This document shows, one piece after another, positions 10,622-18,648 of a DNA stretch of 52,308 nt. Under the pieces are notes generated by a model that was not told where the DNA came from, ran no database searches, and worked only from the letters and a program-made list of their open reading frames with translations. Source of the stretch: Acidimicrobiia bacterium (lineage in GTDB: Bacteria > Actinomycetota > Acidimicrobiia > Spongiisociales > UBA5794). Both the position numbers and the translations under genes were made by a program. Each line of letters opens with the position of its first letter. The stretch's first letter is position 1. The stretch lies in contig JARFRN010000227.1 in NCBI GenBank assembly GCA_029287195.1, positions 1-52,308 on the forward strand. The letters are read 5' to 3'.

Positions 10622-12061
10622 ATGTCTAAAACCGTCACAATCGATCCGGTCACCCGGATCGAAGGTCACGCCAAGATCACCATCGGGCTCGACGAAGCCG
10701 GCAAGGTGGACACGGCGCGCTTCAGCGTTACCGAGTTCCGCGGCTTCGAGGAGTTCTGCAAAGGGCGCCTGGTGTGGGAGATGCCCAGCCTCACTGCCCG
10801 CACTTGCGGTATTTGTCCGGTGAGCCATCTGCTTGCCTCGGCCAAAGCCGGCGATGTCATCATGGGTTTGCGGATTCCGCCGACGGCGGTGAAGTTGCGC
10901 CGGCTGGTGAACCTGGGACAGATCATCCAGAGCCACGCACTCAGCTTCTTCCACCTCAGCTCTCCCGACCTGCTGCTCGGATGGGACGCCGATCCCGCGG
11001 TGCGCAATGTATTCGGGTTGATGGGGGCCGAGCCGGAGTTAGCACGGCGCGGTATCCGACTGCGCAGCTTCGGGCAGTCGGTGATCGAGGCCATCGCCGG
11101 TCGCAAGGTTCACTCCCCCGGCATCGTGCCGGGCGGAATCGCCAACCCGATGACCGCCGAGACCCGTGACTGGATGCTCGTCGGCCTCGATGCAGCCCAG
11201 CAGACCGCCGAAGAGGCGCTCGAGCTGTTCATCTCGATGCTGGGGAAGTTCGAGCGGGAAGCGCGCGCGTTCGGCACGTTCCCCAGTCTGCATCTGGGCC
11301 TCGCCAACGATGCCGGCACCTGGGAGAACTACGACGGGCACCTCCGGTTTGTGGATTCCGAAGGCAACGTCGTTGCCGACCACATCGACGTCGCCGACTA
11401 CCGCGAGTACATCGGCGAAGCGTCCCGACACGACTCCTACCTGAAGTCTCCGTATTTCAAGCCGCTGGTCGAGGACAGCGACGACGTCTTCAAGGGCGTC
11501 TATCGAGTAGGGCCGTTGGCGCGGCTCAACGTCTGCCAGACGATGGGGGCGGCCCGAGCCGACGAGGCGCTACAGGCGTACCGGGAAACGGTCGGGGGGA
11601 CGGCCAACTCGTCGTTCTTCTACCACTACGCCCGATTGATCGAGATCCTGGCGTCGACCGAGCTGGCGCGGGACCTGCTCAACGATGATGCAATCTTGGA
11701 CCCGATGGTGCGCGCCACTGCCGGCATCAACCATCGCCGCGCCGTCGGCACCTCGGAGGCTCCTCGCGGCACGCTCTTCCATGAATATCAGGTCGACGCC
11801 AGTGGGCTGTTGGAGAACGTCAACATGATCATCGCCACCGGTCAGAACAACCTGGCAATGAACGAAACGGTGCTCCAGATCGCCCAAGAGTGGATCGACG
11901 GACATGACATCCCCGAACCGGTGCTGAATCGGGTCGAGGCCGGGATTCGGGCATTCGACCCGTGCCTGAGCTGCTCGACGCATGCCATCGGCAAGATGCC
12001 GATGGAGGTCAGCCTGTTGGACCACGAGGGCGCCGAACTCGACGGGGTGCGGCGGGGGTAG
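10622..12061 (+). CDS. hoxH: [NiFe]-hydrogenase large subunit HoxH (group 3d type)
   Basis: N-terminal Ni ligand motif [11 protein letters not shown]-terminal [34 protein letters not shown] with cleavable tail. Confidence 0.96.
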   Translation: MSKTVTIDPVTRIEGHAKITIGLDEAGKVDTARFSVTEFRGFEEFCKGRLVWEMPSLTARTCGICPVSHLLASAKAGDVIMGLRIPPTAVKLRRLVNLGQIIQSHALSFFHLSSPDLLLGWDADPAVRNVFGLMGAEPELARRGIRLRSFGQSVIEAIAGRKVHSPGIVPGGIANPMTAETRDWMLVGLDAAQQTAEEALELFISMLGKFEREARAFGTFPSLHLGLANDAGTWENYDGHLRFVDSEGNVVADHIDVADYREYIGEASRHDSYLKSPYFKPLVEDSDDVFKGVYRVGPLARLNVCQTMGAARADEALQAYRETVGGTANSSFFYHYARLIEILASTELARDLLNDDAILDPMVRATAGINHRRAVGTSEAPRGTLFHEYQVDASGLLENVNMIIATGQNNLAMNETVLQIAQEWIDGHDIPEPVLNRVEAGIRAFDPCLSCSTHAIGKMPMEVSLLDHEGAELDGVRRG

Positions 12062-12501
12062 TGGGGCACTCGAGCACACTCGTCATCGGCTATGGCAACG
12101 ACCTGCGCTCGGACGACGGCGCAGGTCGTGTCGTTGCCGACCGCATCGGCAAGCTCGACCTTCCTGGAGTCGAAGTGCGTTCACTCTCTCAGCTGACACC
12201 CGAACTATCGCTGGACATCGCAGGCATGAGCCGAGTCGTCTTTGTCGATGCCAGCACCGAGGTTGCCGAAACGACTTTGATTCCGGTGGTTGCCGACACG
12301 GTTGAGGAAACGGCTTGGTCGCACTTCACAACCCCGGGGAGCCTGCTGGCGATTACCGGCACCATCGGCCCACTGCCGGAGCATGCGCACACCGTGTCGA
12401 TCCCCGTAGCCGATCTCGGTCTTGGTATGGAGCTCTCCCCGATTGGCGCCGCCGGGGTAGAAGCCGCGGTAGAACTCATTGTAGATTTGATAGGTGAGTA
12501 A
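12061..12501 (+). CDS. hoxW: Hydrogenase maturation protease (HoxW/HyaD family)
   Basis: VIGYGNDLRSDDGAGRVVAD motif; GTG start overlaps hoxH stop (TAGTG). Confidence 0.85.
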   Translation: MGHSSTLVIGYGNDLRSDDGAGRVVADRIGKLDLPGVEVRSLSQLTPELSLDIAGMSRVVFVDASTEVAETTLIPVVADTVEETAWSHFTTPGSLLAITGTIGPLPEHAHTVSIPVADLGLGMELSPIGAAGVEAAVELIVDLIGE

Positions 12502-12516
12502 TTACTCACCTATCAT
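12487..12516 (+). promoter_or_regulatory. arsR promoter with a perfect 28-bp palindromic operator (12488..12515)
   Basis: TGATAGGTGAGTAATTACTCACCTATCA equals its own reverse complement. It sits between TTGATA (-35, 12487) and TATCAT (-10, 12511..12516; 18-bp spacer), 6 nt before the ATG at 12523. Confidence 0.85.
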
Positions 12517-12522
12517 GGAGTC

Positions 12523-13272
12523 ATGGACGCTGTGTTCAGGGCACTCGACGACCCCAGCCGACGCTTACTGCTCGACTCGCTCTTCGAGAGTGACGGCCAA
12601 ACGCTGGCGGAACTGACGACGCAACTTCCAGACATGACCCGGTTCGGAGTGATGAACCACCTGCGGGTGCTCGAGGAGGCCGGGATGGTCGTGTCCAAGA
12701 AGGTTGGTCGCAACAAGCACCACTACCTGAACCCGGTCCCGATCCGTGAAGTCCACGACCGCTGGATCAGCCGCTACACCGAGTCCCTGGTGGAAGGGCT
12801 GTCCAGGCTCAAGCAACAATTGGAGGGAAAGACGATGACCACACCGAGCCACGTTTACCAGACGTACATCCGGTGCGAGCCGGCGTCCGCCTGGGATGCA
12901 ATTGTCAACGGCGACCAGACCGTGCAGTACTACTACGGGACTCGGGTCGAGTCCGACTTCACCGAAGCCGCCCCAATCCGCTACCTCTCCCCTGATGGGT
13001 CCGTTGTAGCCGATGGTGTGATCATCGCCGTCGACGAGCCACGTCGTCTCGAGCTGATGTTCCACGCCCGCTGGGACCAGGAGCTATCGGAGGAGGGGCC
13101 GGTTCGAATGGTGTGGCTAGTCGATGAGGCCAACGGGCTCACCACGCTGACGGTCGAGTCCTACATGGACCCGGAGTCGAAGACCTACGGCAACTTCAGC
13201 GAGGGCATCCCCTACATCGTTGCCGGCATGAAGACACTCCTCGAAACCGGCGAACCGCTGGGCTCGAGCTAG
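12523..13272 (+). CDS. ArsR-family winged-helix regulator fused to SRPBCC/AHSA1-like domain
   Basis: N-terminal ALDDPSRRLLLDSL...VMNHLRVLEEAGMV (ArsR wHTH); C-terminal YIRCEPASAWDAIVNGDQTVQYYYG...(AHSA1/SRPBCC). Confidence 0.88.
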   Translation: MDAVFRALDDPSRRLLLDSLFESDGQTLAELTTQLPDMTRFGVMNHLRVLEEAGMVVSKKVGRNKHHYLNPVPIREVHDRWISRYTESLVEGLSRLKQQLEGKTMTTPSHVYQTYIRCEPASAWDAIVNGDQTVQYYYGTRVESDFTEAAPIRYLSPDGSVVADGVIIAVDEPRRLELMFHARWDQELSEEGPVRMVWLVDEANGLTTLTVESYMDPESKTYGNFSEGIPYIVAGMKTLLETGEPLGSS

Positions 13273-13362
13273 GGCTCTTTCCGTGCGTTCCGGCGCCGCC
13301 TCGTACGAGATTTCGGCCCCAGCCCCGCAAGAAGCACGTATCCACCAGCTCGGACCGCACCG

Positions 13363-14879
13363 CTACGTAGAACCGGTCGCACCCACCCAGATACGTACCT
13401 GGTGATTTGAATCCAAGTCGTTGAATACCGACATAGCGACAAGGCTGTCGTCTAGAACTGCAAGAGTCGGATAGGGTTCGACTCCGGGAACGGGTACTTC
13501 GTTCCAGAGAACTCCGTTGCGTGATAGCAGGCCTTTGTTGTACTCGAAGCTCGTCGGATAGCCGAGAAAGCCCGCTGGGCCCGCCAGTTTGTAGCAAGAC
13601 TCACAAGGCTCGTCGAGCACGATCCAGTCGGCTCCAAGACCCCGCCGGCAACACTGAGTACCGTCTGCGGAGGTCAAGTGGAGGCTCTCGCCGCTCACAA
13701 CGAGCGAGAAGGGCGAGCATTCCGCTGGGGGTTGGACCGGATCAGGCACCCATTCGGACCCTGAGTCCGACACCCATAGCACTGTCTCCAAGCGTTCCCC
13801 GCCATCCGCACTCGCCCCCACGGCAACAAAGCGATTGCCCCAGGCTGTCGGGAGGAAGCAGCCGGACGGGAGCAGGCCGTCTCCCTCGACCGGCTCGAAT
13901 GCAGCCCCGCCGAGTGACGTCCACGCCGCATACAACTGGATTTCTGTGAGTTGCGGTTTCATCGAGCTGGAATAGGTGCGGCGCGGCAACGGGAAGGTCC
14001 TTATCACCTCCTCCCCGTGGCAGTTCACAATCCGGACCCATGCCGCCCGATCAACGATGACCACCTGAGGGTCTTCGAAGAAGAGGCGCGTCTCCAAGCC
14101 ACTGTCGCTCCACTGCAGGAATTCGCTACCGCGGTAGACCACTTCCCCATTCAGATCAGCACCCTCGGGGACAAACGGCGCGACGGCATCGCGCCACAGA
14201 TCCGCGTACCCAGACATGAGGACGAAGATGTCGCCATCGCCGGCGACGGCCGTCGAGATGCTGGGATCGGTCAATCCGCCAGGGGTCTGCAACGGAATTC
14301 TGGTCCATGAGAGAACGGCGCTCTGCCGCAAATCATCTGCCCGCCATAGGCCATCACCGGAGCCGGTGTTGGCCGTAAGCAGTAGCCGTCGCGCATCGGG
14401 ACGAGGCGAGGATCTGCGATAGGCACGCCGAGGTCGAAAGGCCGTGACGTCCAGGCCATGCCATCATCGCTGCTCCACAATTCGTTGGCGACGAAGTCGC
14501 CTTGAGGACTCCGCAGCTGCATGACCATGTACTTGGCGTCGTGAGCTTCGACAAAACCGGAGTGGTCGGAGAGCTCCCAACCCGGGGGTATGGCCGGAAC
14601 CGCGGTTGCCTCAGCCCACTCGACCGTCGCCGCAAGACCGCCGGCAGAATCCGCCGATAGGAATCGAGCTGCCGGAGTCCCGCCGGGAACGTCGGCGCCG
14701 TCGACCCCAGGCAGGCCGCCGTCGCCGCGACCAGCAAGTAGCCAGCCGGTAATGGTCCCGGCTATGAGCACGATTGCGAGTATCAACAAGCGGGGCGGGC
14801 TGCTCTCCCGCTCTCGGGGAACCGTTTCGTCGAGGGGGCTGAGCGGTGTCACGCTGCCGGATCCCCGTTGCGACCCCAT
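13363..14879 (-). pseudogene. Membrane-anchored hypothetical protein (sialidase/propeller-like, W-S-x-D-G motifs) split by a frameshift
   Basis: ORF 14271..14912 (TM plus N-terminus) runs out of frame. The next frame reads LLTANTGSGDGLWRADDLRQSAVLSW... straight into ORF 13363..14331. Junction about 14378-14386. Confidence 0.65.
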
Positions 14880-14974
14880 GCATCCGAGCATAGCCCCCAC
14901 AGGCCGAACCATTCATTGCTGACCCGGCGCCTATCAACGCAACATCCGGCCGATAGCCTCTCGTGCGCCTCGAC

Positions 14975-15961
14975 TCAGAGTGCGGCCAGTCCGGTGGCCT
15001 CCCGGACGATTTGCTGAAAGCCCTCTGCCTTGGTGCGGGCATCCAGCGCTCCCCGCCGCATGATCCTGGCAACCTCTTCGTCGTCGAGGTTCTCGTAGGC
15101 ATTGCGGATCGGGGCCAGCGCGGCAATCACGGCATCGGCAACTGCGTCCTTGAACTTGCCGTAGCCACGCGACCCGTATTCCTCGACAAGATCGTCGATG
15201 GAGCGTTCGGTACAGGCCGACATGATCTCGAGCAAGTTGGAGATACCGGGCTTCCCCGCGGGATCGAAGCGCACGTCGGGATCGGAATCGGTCACAGCCG
15301 AGCGAATCTTCTTGCGCACCACATCAGGACTGTCGAGGATGAGCACACGGCTCTTGTCGTTGGGATCCGTTTTGGACATCTTGGACGTCGGGTCGGTGAG
15401 CGACATCACCCGGGACGTCGTTTCCGGGATGAGAGCGTCGGGGATGGGAAAAACCTCGCCGAAGCGGTTGTTGAATCGCTCCGCCAGATCCCGTGTCAAC
15501 TCGAGGTGCTGCCGCTGATCATCGCCGATCGGTACCAGGTTGGCGTGATACAGCAGGATGTCCGCTGCCATGAGCACCGGGTAGGCAAACAACCCCAGAT
15601 TGGCGGCCTCACCTTTGGCTACCTTGTCCTTGTACTGCGTCATCCGACCCAGCACCCCTGTCGGCGTCATCGCACCCAGAATCCAACTCAGCTCACTGTG
15701 CTGCGGTACCTGGCTCTGGAAGTAGAACAACGACCGATCCGGGTCGATTCCGGTGGCCATCAGCACCTTGGCCGCCTCGAGGCGGTCCGACTCGAACTGC
15801 TTCGGGTCATAGTCCACAGTGATCGCATGCAGATCGACAACGCAGTAGACGCAGTCATACGAATCCTGCAGCTTCACCCAGTTACGCAACGCTCCCAGGT
15901 AGTTGCCCAGGTGAACATTGCCGGTGGGCTGAAGCCCGGAAAAGACTGTCTGCCGATCCAC
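14975..15961 (-). CDS. trpS: Tryptophanyl-tRNA synthetase
   Basis: FSGLQPTGNVHLGNYLGALRNWV; KMSKT-type motif (SKMSKTDPND). Confidence 0.97.
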   Translation of the reverse strand: MDRQTVFSGLQPTGNVHLGNYLGALRNWVKLQDSYDCVYCVVDLHAITVDYDPKQFESDRLEAAKVLMATGIDPDRSLFYFQSQVPQHSELSWILGAMTPTGVLGRMTQYKDKVAKGEAANLGLFAYPVLMAADILLYHANLVPIGDDQRQHLELTRDLAERFNNRFGEVFPIPDALIPETTSRVMSLTDPTSKMSKTDPNDKSRVLILDSPDVVRKKIRSAVTDSDPDVRFDPAGKPGISNLLEIMSACTERSIDDLVEEYGSRGYGKFKDAVADAVIAALAPIRNAYENLDDEEVARIMRRGALDARTKAEGFQQIVREATGLAAL

Positions 15962-15979
15962 TCTGTCGATCCTCTCGTG

Positions 15980-16013
15980 AAAAAACGCCGGGGCTCGGCC
16001 TCCGGCGTTTTTT
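15980..16013 (-). terminator. Intrinsic terminator in the trpS 5' leader (attenuator candidate)
   Basis: Minus strand AAAAAACGCCGG-AGGCCGAGCC-CCGGCGTTTTTT: 12-bp stem incl. A/U arms, U6 tail. Confidence 0.85.
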
Positions 16014-16028
16014 GACGCGCGAAGGCGA

Positions 16029-16067
16029 CTACCGCTGCAGCCACCACCAGCTCTGCGTCAGTGCCAT
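16029..16067 (-). CDS. Putative Trp leader peptide MALTQSWWWLQR
   Basis: ATG GCA CTG ACG CAG AGC TGG TGG TGG CTG CAG CGG TAG; three consecutive Trp codons just upstream of the terminator that precedes trpS. Confidence 0.8.
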   Translation of the reverse strand: MALTQSWWWLQR

Positions 16068-16073
16068 CGCATC

Positions 16074-16102
16074 AGGTTACCGGTCGCTGGTCAACGGAAC
16101 AA
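16074..16102 (-). promoter_or_regulatory. Putative promoter of the trpS leader (TTGTTC-17-TAACCT)
   Basis: TANNNT -10 ends 6 nt before the leader-peptide ATG, as expected for a leaderless transcript. Confidence 0.55.
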
Positions 16103-16114
16103 TCTGAACAGAGC

Positions 16115-16141
16115 GAGGGGGCCGGACGTGCCGGCCCCCTC
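16115..16141 (-). terminator. Hairpin terminator candidate downstream of the rhodanese gene
   Basis: GAGGGGGCCGG-5 nt-CCGGCCCCCTC, 11-bp perfect stem; no clear U-tract. Confidence 0.6.
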
Positions 16142-16165
16142 TGAGTTGCTACGGCTCTTCCGAGA

Positions 16166-17143
16166 TCAACCGGAGGTGACCTCCTCGCCTGCCTCTACCC
16201 AAGCCTGGTAGCTACCGGTGAACGCCTTGGCGTTATCGAAGCCAAGAACACCCAGCACCGGCATCGACAGAGAAGCACGGAAACCGGACTTGCAGTAGAC
16301 CACCACTGCCGCGTCCTTCGGGATCTGGTCCATGTTCTCCGTGATCGTGCGCAGTTCGATGTTGGTGGCATCGAGGATGTAGCCCTCGGCGTATTCGCCC
16401 GGGGTCCGAACGTCGAGAAGGAAAGCACCCGCATCGTGCGCGGTCTTCACTGCTTCCACATCACCGGCCGTCAGCCAGCCCTCGGGGATGGTGGAGAGCC
16501 AGCCGTCGACAGCTGCAACCAGCTCGGGTTCGAAGCCGGGATCGCCTACGGCCTCGGCCTCAACGGCCTCAGTCGAGACCTCTTCGCCGGCCTCGGTCCA
16601 TGCCAGCCAGCTGCCGGAATACGACAGGGCGTTGTCGTAACCCATCATCCGCAACGAGGAAACGGCCAAACCGGCGCGGTAACCGGACTTGCAGTACACG
16701 AAGACCTGACGGTCGGTCGGGATCTTGTCCACGTTGGCGCCAAGCTCACGCAACGGAATATTGACGGCCCCGGGGATGTGCCCCTCGGCATATTCTTCAG
16801 GCTGACGTACGTCGATGACCAATGCATCGCTGGCCTCGACTGCATCCTTGAAGGCGACCGTGTCGCCGACGTTCATCCATCCCTCAGGGATGGTGCTCTC
16901 GTACTCGTACACTGCGGCAACGAGATCGAACTCCTCCTCAGGAGCCGCGGTTGTCGTGGTCTCTTCGGGAGCCTCTGTGGTAGCTGCCGGCGCCTCTGTC
17001 GTCGGAGCAGCTGTGGTCGTCTCCAACGGAGGTACGGTGCCTTCAGTTGTATCTGAGGACTCGTCGTCGCCACCGCATGCGGCGGCGATCAAGCCAAAGG
17101 CCAGGAGCAGCCCGATCACAGAAATGCGACGGAGCATATTCAT
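16166..17143 (-). CDS. Lipoprotein with two tandem rhodanese domains
   Basis: Lipobox LIAAACGG, Thr/Ala-rich linker, two rhodanese copies each with a catalytic loop (VFVYCKSGYRAG, VVVYCKSGFRAS). Confidence 0.92.
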   Translation of the reverse strand: MNMLRRISVIGLLLAFGLIAAACGGDDESSDTTEGTVPPLETTTAAPTTEAPAATTEAPEETTTTAAPEEEFDLVAAVYEYESTIPEGWMNVGDTVAFKDAVEASDALVIDVRQPEEYAEGHIPGAVNIPLRELGANVDKIPTDRQVFVYCKSGYRAGLAVSSLRMMGYDNALSYSGSWLAWTEAGEEVSTEAVEAEAVGDPGFEPELVAAVDGWLSTIPEGWLTAGDVEAVKTAHDAGAFLLDVRTPGEYAEGYILDATNIELRTITENMDQIPKDAAVVVYCKSGFRASLSMPVLGVLGFDNAKAFTGSYQAWVEAGEEVTSG

Positions 17144-17191
17144 GTTTGTTTCCCTTTCGTTGATGCGACCCGGCTTGCCGGGTCTTCTGTG

Positions 17192-17869
17192 TCAAACCTT
17201 TTCTGTTTCTTCTTCCGCCTCGGCGGTGGTTCGAGCCTCCATCTCCTCAACCCACTTGGCGTGCTCGAGCCGGGCCTCGTCGATGTCGACGTAGCCCCGG
17301 GTCATGCCGGACAGCGCTTTGTAGACAAATGTGAAGTAGAGGTGGCCGACCAGGAGCAGGGCCAGAGCCAACATCGACAGGTCGTGGATGACTGCAGCCC
17401 ACGCTTGGCCGGTAGGGCCGAGGGATGGCATGAAGAACCACATGACAAGGCCGGATGCCACAATGGATGCCGACAGCAGCATCACCAGAGCGTGATGCAT
17501 CTTCTGACCGGCATTGAGCCTGCCCTGCTTGGGCATATTGGCGGTGTGGCCAAAGGCATATGACCAGAAGCGCTTCAGCCATCGCCAGTCATCCCGGTCG
17601 TACTTGAAGGAGTCAATCATCAGCTCCTTGGCGCCTTCCCGGTCGGCGAACCAGTAGACAAATGGCACCGCCATGAAGACGACTGCCGCAACACGGTGGA
17701 GCCAGCGGGTGAATCCACCTGATGCCAGGCCCGCCAGCGCCGGCCACAGGATTACCAGACCCGTGAGCAACAGTACGAGGAATGAACTGGCCAGCATGGC
17801 ATGCACGACCCGAGGTCGTTTCCGATAGCGGAGGATCTCTCGCTCACGCAATGGTTCGCGTACTGCCAT
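17192..17869 (-). CDS. Membrane cytochrome b subunit (formate dehydrogenase gamma / thiosulfate reductase C-like)
   Basis: RVVHAMLASSFLVLLLTGLVILWPAL...HRVAAVVF; several TM segments; operonic with FeS and Mo subunits. Confidence 0.8.
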   Translation of the reverse strand: MAVREPLREREILRYRKRPRVVHAMLASSFLVLLLTGLVILWPALAGLASGGFTRWLHRVAAVVFMAVPFVYWFADREGAKELMIDSFKYDRDDWRWLKRFWSYAFGHTANMPKQGRLNAGQKMHHALVMLLSASIVASGLVMWFFMPSLGPTGQAWAAVIHDLSMLALALLLVGHLYFTFVYKALSGMTRGYVDIDEARLEHAKWVEEMEARTTAEAEEETEKV

Positions 17870-17870
17870 G

Positions 17871-18647
17871 TCAGCCCTCCTCCTGGTTGGTGTCTGTTGC
17901 GTCGCCCTCGATCATCTCCTCGGCTTCGAGAACAACCAGTTCCTCCTGGTGACGGCGGCGAGCAATGACGCCTCCGACGCCCGCCAGAACCGCAGCCCCC
18001 AGTGTCAGCGCCACTGCACTGGGTTGCACGACCTTCTGCCACATGTCCGCCATGAACGGGGTCTTGGGGTCCAGCGGAATGTCCAGCAGTTGGGGATCAT
18101 CCGGGGCTACCACCAACATGCCGAGCCCACCGGCTTGAGTCTCGCCGTAGACCTGTGCATTTGGGTAGCGTTCCCGCAATACCTCGGCACGCCGATGAGC
18201 CTCAGCCCTGATTTCCTCACGCGGGCCGTACATGAGCGCATCGCTCGGGCATGTTCTTACGCACCAGGGCTCGCCACCGGCAGCGACGGTCGCCGCACAG
18301 CCGTCGCACTTGCTGGACTTGCCCTCCCACATCACAGGCACCTGGTAGGGGCAGGCTTCGGTGCAATAGGAGCAGCCGCTGCAGACGCTGCGATCGAGGC
18401 GGGTGAGACCATCTTCTTTGTACAGCGCCCCCGTCGGGCACACAGTCACACAGGCTGCATCGGCGCAGTGATAGCAGCGATGATTGTTCCAGCCGCCCGT
18501 CAGCTTGGGGAACTCGCCGTGGGTCTTCTCGATCAGCTGGACATATTGCTGACCTTCCCCGAGCTCATTGCCAACCTTGCACGAGGCGACGCAGGCCTGG
18601 CAGCCGATGCAACGGCCCAGATCTAGGAGGAATGCGTAGTCGGCCAT
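17871..18647 (-). CDS. 4Fe-4S ferredoxin electron-transfer subunit (PsrB/FdnH-like) with C-terminal TM
   Basis: Four Cys clusters (CIGCQACVASCK, CYHCADAACVTVCPTGAL, CSGCSYCTEACPY, CDGC...CVRTCP). Confidence 0.9.
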   Translation of the reverse strand: MADYAFLLDLGRCIGCQACVASCKVGNELGEGQQYVQLIEKTHGEFPKLTGGWNNHRCYHCADAACVTVCPTGALYKEDGLTRLDRSVCSGCSYCTEACPYQVPVMWEGKSSKCDGCAATVAAGGEPWCVRTCPSDALMYGPREEIRAEAHRRAEVLRERYPNAQVYGETQAGGLGMLVVAPDDPQLLDIPLDPKTPFMADMWQKVVQPSAVALTLGAAVLAGVGGVIARRRHQEELVVLEAEEMIEGDATDTNQEEG

Positions 18648-18648
18648 G

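Noticed and set aside
13460-13505. TpsiC-like GGTTCGACTCC suggesting a tRNA
   Set aside because: Lies within coding sequence (hypothetical protein, minus strand); no acceptor stem or anticodon arm could be drawn around it.
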